A stretch of 25,626 bases of DNA, from NCBI GenBank assembly GCA_019648995.1, contig BLXT01001235.1:43263-68888 (forward strand), written 5' to 3'. The notes under the pieces were generated by a model. It did not search any database. It was not told the origin of the DNA and worked only from the letters and a program-made list of their open reading frames with translations. Both the position numbers and the translations under genes were made by a program. Below, piece by piece: positions 18,801-25,626 of this stretch. The stretch is from Plakobranchus ocellatus. Its lineage: Eukaryota; Mollusca; Gastropoda; Plakobranchidae. Position 1 is the first letter of the stretch, and every line of letters begins with the position of its first letter.

Positions 18801-19906
18801 TAATGGTCGAACAAAGTAATTTTTGATACATTGAGAATTTTAAAATAAATTTTGAAGTTCTCTGTATAGCTGAAAATAAGCACTGAAAAAAATCTAAACT
18901 GAAGATTTGATAAAAAGATATGAATATTTCAACAAGCAATTGATAGCCCCTCCCTTCTTTTATTTTTTGATGGTCAAATCAAACGTCAACAATACCAAAA
19001 ATTGATAAAAAGTTGAAGAAACTTTTTTGCTTTAGTTTTAAACTGTCAATATTCCAAAAAAAAAATTGGTCTCAATAATAAAAGAAAAAAAATTTTCAAT
19101 TTCATTTTGTTTGAATTGTATTGAAAAAGTATATCATTCTTTTGCTAAGGAACAAATAAAAAGCAAAATTGCAAAATCAGTAAGTTATAGTTTAAACTTA
19201 AGTTCCACCACCTCCGTTTTAAATATTTACTTCTTTACTACTCCAAAGGTCATTAATTAAATACCCATTTAAAAAGAAAAACATACCTTGCACATTAGAA
19301 GATATCCTATTTTATTTGATGAGTTATGACAATTCAAAAGAAAACTAAAAATTTCTTTAGCATAAAAGAATTTGAAGGAAAGAAAATGTTGACATCAATT
19401 TTTTAACATTATTTTGTTAAATGAAAAGGAAAAAAAAAAAAAAGAAGGAAAGGTTTGAAAAAAAAATTCAAAAGTATGTGTATTTTAAATGATGCAAAGC
19501 TTTGTAATTTTTTCGAAACCTTGAATACAAGGATCAACTTTTTCCTGCATGTTCCGCATTATTTTCCTGGACTGAAACGTTAACAAGTTGCAAAAATATC
19601 AGAACCTATAAATGCGTGGCGGAATCTATTGTTTTGTACAGCAGACAATCTGATATGTCATGATATGAGCGGAAAGAATTATGATCAGTTACATTTCAGT
19701 TTTACAAGTTTGACAAAGACATACATGGCTCTTTTTTTAACAGAGTGAAGAAAATTCCCCCTGAGATTGAGGTGGACTACACTGATTATGCTTACCAGTT
19801 GCAATTGCCCATGCATGCAAGGTCGACAGCTGCAAAGGCAGTAAAAAACAACCTGCGTTTGACAGAAGTATTGGCTGACCAGAACCTCATTACTTGTGCA
19901 CAAAAG
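15805..19906 (+). CDS. SPATA4: SPATA4: spermatogenesis-associated protein 4, exons 1-4 (3' end not found)
   Basis: SPATA4 is a testis-enriched protein with an N-terminal calponin-homology-like CH_2 domain related to SPEF1/CLAMP; its family is linked to flagella and microtubules. Four exons join in frame: 15805-15881, 17988-18117, 18583-18701 and 19744-19906, giving 163 codons in phases 2,0,2,0. Matches to human include LSREVLKWLQSLDL (human LSRSVLRWLQGLDL), DLSNGYLVAEIFSWYFP (DFSNGFLIAEIFCIYYP), DGTIHC (HGTIHC), DYTDYAYQLQLP (NFTDYSYQMRLP) and ARSTAAKAVKNNLRLTE (SRSTVSKSIKDNIRLSE). The start is the first ATG after an in-frame TGA at 15736-15738. Human continues about 100 residues past this point with NPEWFDVKPT; no convincing equivalent was found before the window ends. 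Confidence 0.93.
16671..16793. repeat. (CTAT)n/(CTGT)n tetranucleotide microsatellite
   Basis: About 120 bp of imperfect CTAT and CTGT units, with scattered CTAC, CTTT and CTGC variants, in SPATA4 intron 1. Confidence 0.97.
16892..16967. repeat. Imperfect trinucleotide repeat (CTG/CTA)
   Basis: A run of CTG, CTA and related triplets such as TGCTGCTGCTGGTGCTACTAC, about 76 bp, in SPATA4 intron 1. It has no coding role. Confidence 0.9.
17579..17691 (-). repeat. Possible tRNA-derived SINE head
   Basis: On the minus strand the segment starts near GTGCTTAGTGGGCGA, which resembles a Pol III A box. It ends near GGGAGTTCTGGTCCCGC, which loosely resembles a B box. The spacing of about 90 nt is longer than in a tRNA, no tail or flanking duplication was recognised, and the B box is a poor match. 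Confidence 0.22.
17988..18117 (+). CDS. SPATA4: SPATA4 exon 2
   Basis: The 130-nt exon, acceptor TTTCCAG and donor GTAAAT, encodes DLSNGYLVAEIFSWYFPKD, then QMHSFYNRQSLELKKRNW and YLLKN. This is the centre of the CH_2 domain. Confidence 0.94.
18583..18701 (+). CDS. SPATA4: SPATA4 exon 3
   Basis: The 119-nt exon, acceptor GTTTTAG and donor GTAAAA, encodes FILRNDIDLKMEDVDGTIHC and then GAAAQLVETLYEILTNR. Human reads [20 protein letters not shown] and VYTLLTHR in these places. Confidence 0.94.
19744..19906 (+). CDS. SPATA4: SPATA4 exon 4
   Basis: The 163-nt exon, acceptor TTTAACAG and donor GTAAGA, encodes VKKIPPEIEVDYTDYAYQLQ, LPMHARSTAAKAVKNNLRL and TEVLADQNLITCAQK. It ends in phase 0, so the gene must continue or the reading runs into the intron. 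Confidence 0.94.
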
Positions 19907-22900
19907 GTAAGAAGCCATGATAGTTCAGGAACTATTTTCATTTTTCAGTTTCTTGAGAAAAAAAAATTTGAAAGCATTTTGAAGAGATTCAAAGCGTTTT
20001 ATGCTATGATTAATATATTTCCTTGTAGTTATTAAAAATTGAGTAATAAAAAACTCTCGCACAGTGTCATACCACATGAAAGATCTTTTTACCTTGAAAG
20101 TATAAATGCTTCAATTTACCTACTCACTTTTTTTTTTACCTCTAACAATAATGCAATTAAAAAAATTTTTTTATGGTGTTGCTCTCAAAATGGTACAATG
20201 TAATGATCTTCTAAATTTAAAACATGCCAAAACTTAAGACATGATGTTTGAAAGATACATAAGAAATTTATTCTCTATCTCTTCATAGAAAAATGAACTT
20301 CCAAATAGATTAAAAGTGAACTTAACACAGCTATATTAAATAGAGTGATATGAGAGAATGTTTTTTATTTTTTTTTTTATCGCAATCATACCGTAACAAA
20401 TATTTGAAATCCCATTCAATAAAAAAAAGGCCTGTTTGTATTGTTAGAAAATTCCCTTTTAAGTTCTAACAAGCTATATATTTTTTTCACATGGAAACGG
20501 TTTAAATTTTAATAACTATTTCATTTTATTTCATACTGGTATTTCTTACTCCAAAATAGTCTGTCATTTATTTTTGTGAACCCTCGGCCAACTGTTGTGA
20601 AATTCACTTTTTTTCTTAACTTTATTTGCATAAAATAAAAATTCGTAGATTGGTTTGATTTGTTAGCCTGAAGTTATGCAAGAAGATGCACATGAAAAAA
20701 AAAAAGAGTCTTTACTCTTGTTTTATGAAGAAAGTTAGCAAACAATGAAACAACTTTACCAGTGCATGTCAATCAGATATATATTAAAAAAAAAAAATGT
20801 AAAAAGTCTTTCTCTTCTAAAGAAGTTAGTTCCACATACTATGAGAATTAAAATTTCAAAAAAATTGTTGAGAAGGGAATATTAATTTTGTAGAGAGAAT
20901 TAATTAATGGAATGATTTTTATACCAGGAAATAGGAAGAAGATGTTAATGCTGCCGTAATTATTAGTTGTTGATACATGAAGTATTTCTTTTACAAATAT
21001 GCAATTTTTATTTTCTAACTCTAAACGTTCATGTTCTGGGTATGAAAGCTAAAGATAACGGTATTTTAAAAAAAAAAAATTTTTTTATATTAAATAGATT
21101 AATTGAGATATTTTTATTTAAATCTTGAGTTGTTAAAAATAAAGCAATTACTGGCTTCCCAAAATTACATAAAAATAAATAAAAATTCTTACGCTTGCAG
21201 TAATGATTCTGACATCACCTACATTGTATTTTTTAAGGGCCAATATTGTTCTCTCTAATATTGATTGTTCACAATTTAGCATTGTTTTTGTTTTTTTAAC
21301 AGTCCCTCCCTTTTCTTCATGATTGAACAAATCATTTGAAAATAATTTTTTTTGGAAAAATAAGTACAATGAAGAACTATGCAGTTTAGAATGAAGCAAA
21401 AAAAAAAAAGTAAGAATATAAACTAATGATAAAAAACAAATGACAAAACCCTATTGGTTTGATAGTAATTACAAATATGGCTCTAAAAATAACTTTTGAT
21501 GTTCAGATCTTACATCACTAACAAGAGTTAATGACCTTCTTTGAGAAAAACTTCACCTTGTGATCATTCTGTGGTTTTGTGTCTCATTAACACGTTAAAA
21601 CCTTAACATTAATTTTTTATTAACCCTAACCACATCAATCTCAATTTAGCCCGGATGGTTCTCAGACCGTTCTGTGTTTAAGGTAAGCTCAATGCAAGGC
21701 AACCCTATGGGTCTCTGGTTTTATATTATTTATCCCTTGTATTATACCCTTTTTATGCTTTTCATATATTTTAAAAATTTATTTCTGTTTTTTCTTGTGT
21801 GTTTGCCTTATAATCTATGTTATTCAAAAGTCCTTCCAAGTATTGGTTCTATTGGCTTGGTTGTTTGGTTTATGAAAATGATACTTCTTTACTTACAACA
21901 TTGTAAAATTTATTCCATTTTTGACAAAGGTAGGCTTTCATTAGAAGCTATCTTTTTTCTTTTCAGTACTGTCAAGTGTCAATTTTTATGAACCAGCACT
22001 TATTATCAAGACTATTGATACATAAGAAAACATGCAAGAACAGAAAAAAAATACAGCATCAGAGCTTTAGGAGTCATATAAAACTCAGTGTCATAAGACT
22101 ACCAATATGTTGAAGTAGCTTCAAAGGAGCAGTGACGATCAAGTAATAATTAATTAGAATAAAAAAAAATATTGCCACAATGAATGAGAGTGACTAGTTT
22201 ATATCAGCAGTCATAAAATGCTCAAAAGCTTTAGAACTCTTATATCCACAACTTAGGAATTCTCTTTCCATGGTCCTTAAAACCAGCAATCAAAGAATTT
22301 GTGGCTCTATTGTAAAAAAGTTATATCTTGCTCTCCTTTCTTCATTGTTTCTTTGCATTAAATTTCTTTTGAGATTCGCACATATATGTACATTGCACCA
22401 GATATTATATAATTGATTTTATGCTCCATATTTTTTTTTAATGCATGCAGCACAAAATCACAATTGTGTGTCGCATTTTCCTATCTTTCTTCATGCACCC
22501 GAGTTTGCGTCTTTTTCCCCTTCACTTTTTTTTTTGTTACGGGTACTGTGTAGTATATTGCAACAATACTGTAATATATGAATATACTGATGTTATTATT
22601 AGATTTGATTGCTATTCCCTTCTTTGCATGGGATAAATTAAACTTTCCTGATCTAATACATGATTGTCTAAGCATAATGTACTAAAAGTATTTGAATATT
22701 TTTCATCACTTATTTTTAAAGACTGTGCTGTGTATTCTGCTTCCGGATTACTCATTTACATTCATTATCTTTATGCACGTGAGGGTGTGAAATTATTTTC
22801 CAAAATGAGCACATAAATATATTGTTGCGTGACTTTTCAAAGAAAAAAGTATGAACATTTTCTGATTTTATACTTATGCTTGCGCATGTTAAAGAAGTTG

Positions 22901-23450
22901 AAAGCATACAGTTACTATAGTCTGTATTTCCAACGTACGGCTTTTATGTATGTAAGCCTATATGCAGTCTGATAATTTTAAATTTTATTCCAATCAATGT
23001 TAATCTCACGCGCGTTGCTCTGTTCATTGCACCATAATATTTACACATTGTTTTAACTGGTCCGTTTCTGACTCCTTCCCCCGCTCTTTGCTTTAAATCT
23101 ATGCGTTCACTTTTGTTACTTTTGTTTTGTAGAGTTTAGTTTTTTTCTTGAAGACTATCTTTAGGACACACTTCTTTTAGTTTAGATGTTATAGAATTTA
23201 GGTTTTTTCCTTTTTAAAACAACCAATTTTAATTTCTTTCGTAAGTCTATTAAAAATTAAAAAGACAATAGTCCTAAGGAGCGTCAGTAAACTTCTAGCA
23301 CTCCCATATAGTATAGAATCTCTCAACAAGGCAGAAAATAAGGAACAAAAACTGTATATGGCGCTATCATGGTGTCATAATCTCGTTTACTTGCGCAAGA
23401 CCAGAAATACCCGATAAACAGAGTGGCTTTGTGCTTCATAAATAGACAAG
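19907..23450. other. AT-rich DNA, probably SPATA4 intron 4 or flank
   Basis: Long A/T runs with only short low-complexity frames. The one candidate exon is the 33-nt piece at 21650-21682 described in the findings. No bounded transposon or RNA gene was seen. Confidence 0.5.
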
Positions 23451-23468
23451 AAACGCAATCTCCATTTT

Positions 23469-23700
23469 GTCGATGCTTATGGAAAGAAATATATAGAAAT
23501 GCGAAAAAGCCTCCATCTGTGCTTCATAGATTATTCTAAGGCCTCTGAAAAAAGGAAAACATGAAAAGCGTTTTCGGGTGCCAGAAAAATTAGAACATCT
23601 GATAGTAAATAGAAATATGTACTGGCATCAAACTGCATCTGTAAGAATTGAAGGAGAACACTATAATATATATATATATGACGGAAAAAGAAGAGGCAGT
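23469..23700 (+). mobile_element. Second LINE reverse-transcriptase relic
   Basis: Plus-strand text near 23490-23545 reads IEMRKSLHLCFIDYSKAS, the motif A palm segment of a non-LTR reverse transcriptase. About 60 nt later, in another frame, comes RNMYWHQTASVRIEGEH (about 23617-23664), the block that normally follows DGKDLRVI. The intervening KVKHDEL-to-DGKDLR part is shifted and partly lost. A short TA repeat follows at about 23664-23679. The same domain region survives at 12905-13177 on the other strand, so both probably come from one LINE family. Confidence 0.78.
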
Positions 23701-25626
23701 TTTCGATTTCACGAAGCCCGAGGTATAATGCAAAGAAAGAAAGAAAAAAAAGAAAAAAAAAAGAAAAGCAAAGAATGTAATTCTTAGTATTCCAGTAGGA
23801 TAATATATGGCGCTTGGTAATTGCTTCCGAAAGTGGTCACAAAGAACTCCGCACCGAAATCTTTGTACCATTTCATGTCATTCATTGAGACTAGACTGGA
23901 ATCTCACCGAAATCCCTGCCCCGCGGCTTGACCGCACCCAGCGTTTTAAGGACCTAGGCCAAAGAGGAGCTCTCAGTCTTCAGCCTAGGCTTCTACTTAA
24001 TTTTAGTTAATTTATAATCTTACTGATACGAAACGATTATCACGTTAACATGCTCAGACCTTTGACAATTTAACAAGTCTCACAGACCAACAGTGCAAAC
24101 GTCCCATTGTTGGCGCACAATGATAGGCCTATAGATCTCCTTCTTTCTCCCTTTCTTCCTTTGGTTGAAAAGATTATATCAGTATCATTAACTATATATA
24201 TAACAAAAAAAATGAAACAAATTAATATAATATCATTGCCCTGTAGATTTTTTTTTTTTATGAGCTTGAACGTGGAGCCGTGCGTTATATGAACCACCCA
24301 ATAGATAGACCTAGTATATCCTTTTAAATCGTAAAATGAACAGTATCAAGGTATCAAGGCAAGAAAATAATCGTTCGAATTTTGTTTCTCAACAATTTCG
24401 ATCAACTTATTAAACTTTTTTCTCGTCAAAGCTTAAAGTGATACGGATAATTAATTTGTCATCTATTAGAGGCCTGTAGGAGATGCCCTAGAGACATCGC
24501 TTGGTCATGTACAAGAAGTTTTTTTTTTCTGCACATCATCTTATATTGTAGAGGCATTGAAATTATATTACAAAAATGCGCTTGATTCGATAAGCAAATT
24601 AAAAGAATAGTTTAATTTTTAACAGGCGACATGCTATATTATTTGTTTTTGTTGCTTTTTATGTTTTCTTCCCCCTTAATCATTAAAAAGAAGCTATGGA
24701 TCTACTTACGAGGTTTAGTTATTCCAATGTCCTTCAATTAAATCACAAATATAAGATCTTCATTACCACCCCTGTAAGGCCTATAAACCTTGGGCAAAGA
24801 GGAGTAGAAAATAACGTGCTTGCCTTGAGCGGACGGAGTAGGGGCGGGATTCTAGGTCTACAAGCATTATTTCTCAACTTGGCGTATTTCCTAAGCGTAA
24901 GGATAGACTTACTGGTCGCCACTGAAACATCATAGTAAGGGAAACGAGTGCTAATTCGAACTGCTACATCAGTGAAATTTAATAGGCGTCAGGTGTTACC
25001 GATACAATCTACACTTACCACACCAACAGGCAACAGCATCACCGCTAATATTAAAAGTAAATTATCTAAACCACATCCAATTTAGCTTTGGTATGGCCTG
25101 TGCAAGGCAGGTGAAATGGAGCTCTGCACTCGTGACGTGCATAACACGTTTTGTTTGCTCATCTGTTTTAACAGTACACAGCATAGAATCCGAAGGCAAA
25201 CAATAGGACTGAGATACAAGTTGATTAGTTTTACTTTGGTGCTTTAGTAATATTAATTTTTACATCAGCATGTCTAATATCGCTGGTTTTTTTTTGTTTT
25301 TTTTTTTAAATTTCATTCTAATGTTAAGATTGCAATAGACATTTCATGTATTTTCTAAATAAACAGGGGGCGCTTATAAAATCTATTTGGATCTGTTAAT
25401 TAATAAAATAAAATAAGAAAAAAGGTGGCAGGTAGAGGGTTCGGATAAGGTTTCATCTGAAGCTAGACATCAATTATGATTTGGGGGCTTGTGGAAAAAT
25501 CAGGCAACCTTTTCTTTTATACAAGTACCGGATAGGCCCATATATTTTACATTCGACTCATCACTTCATCAATATTTACCCGCATTATAATCAATTCTTA
25601 TAGGTCATAGAACCGATTGACTGCAG
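23701..25626. other. Intergenic or intronic DNA without recognised genes
   Basis: Open frames at 23807-24010 and 24696-24935 show no family resemblance. G+C is locally higher at about 23880-23995 and 24775-24870. Nothing else was identified. Confidence 0.5.

Noticed and set aside
21674-21991. 105-codon plus frame rich in Phe, Leu and Tyr
   Set aside because: The hydrophobicity comes from T-rich DNA; no domain or splice structure supports a membrane protein.
23807-24935. Two plus-strand frames sharing the word GQRG
   Set aside because: The shared residues are too few and no family is recognisable.

Overview
The window is animal nuclear DNA: AT-rich, gene-poor, with GT-AG introns, microsatellites, a short run of Ns and decayed transposons. 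Two host genes can be read exon by exon. Both have the protein sequence expected of a lophotrochozoan, most likely a mollusc. That placement is an inference: a B12-dependent methylmalonyl-CoA pathway gene next to a SPATA4 gene fits molluscs, annelids or brachiopods better than insects, and the repeats look gastropod-like.

Layout. Positions 1-1000 hold a short AATGATCG-containing motif repeated on both strands. About 1000-1990 is a broken Ty3/Gypsy gag-to-protease fossil on the minus strand. 2000-4120 shows no gene. 4238-12615 (minus) is a complete six-exon MMAA gene of 471 codons, the mitochondrial G3E GTPase that protects and loads methylmalonyl-CoA mutase with cobalamin. Its intron 4 contains an 861-bp TTAA-flanked piggyBac-like element. 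Its intron 3 is mostly a 1260-bp dead mariner with both terminal inverted repeats and TA flanks. Its intron 1 contains a poly-C/CA run with a 5-N assembly gap.

The 3.2 kb between the genes holds a LINE reverse-transcriptase relic (minus), a repeated motif resembling the end of a pogo/Tigger element, and a CTAGATCT-rich palindromic patch. SPATA4 starts at 15805 on the plus strand, head-to-head with MMAA. Four coding exons (163 codons) run to 19906 and cover the calponin-homology-like (CH_2) domain. The 3' end of the gene was not identified and probably lies beyond the window or in diverged exons. The rest, 19907-25626, is AT-rich intron or intergenic DNA with a second relic of a similar LINE near 23470-23700.

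MMAA acts in mitochondrial propionate/B12 metabolism and SPATA4 is a testis/axoneme-type CH-domain protein, so a shared function is not implied. I found no convincing novel system. The most useful points are the gene pair itself, the precisely bounded mariner and piggyBac-like elements, the motif family at the left edge, and a few unusual residues in MMAA.
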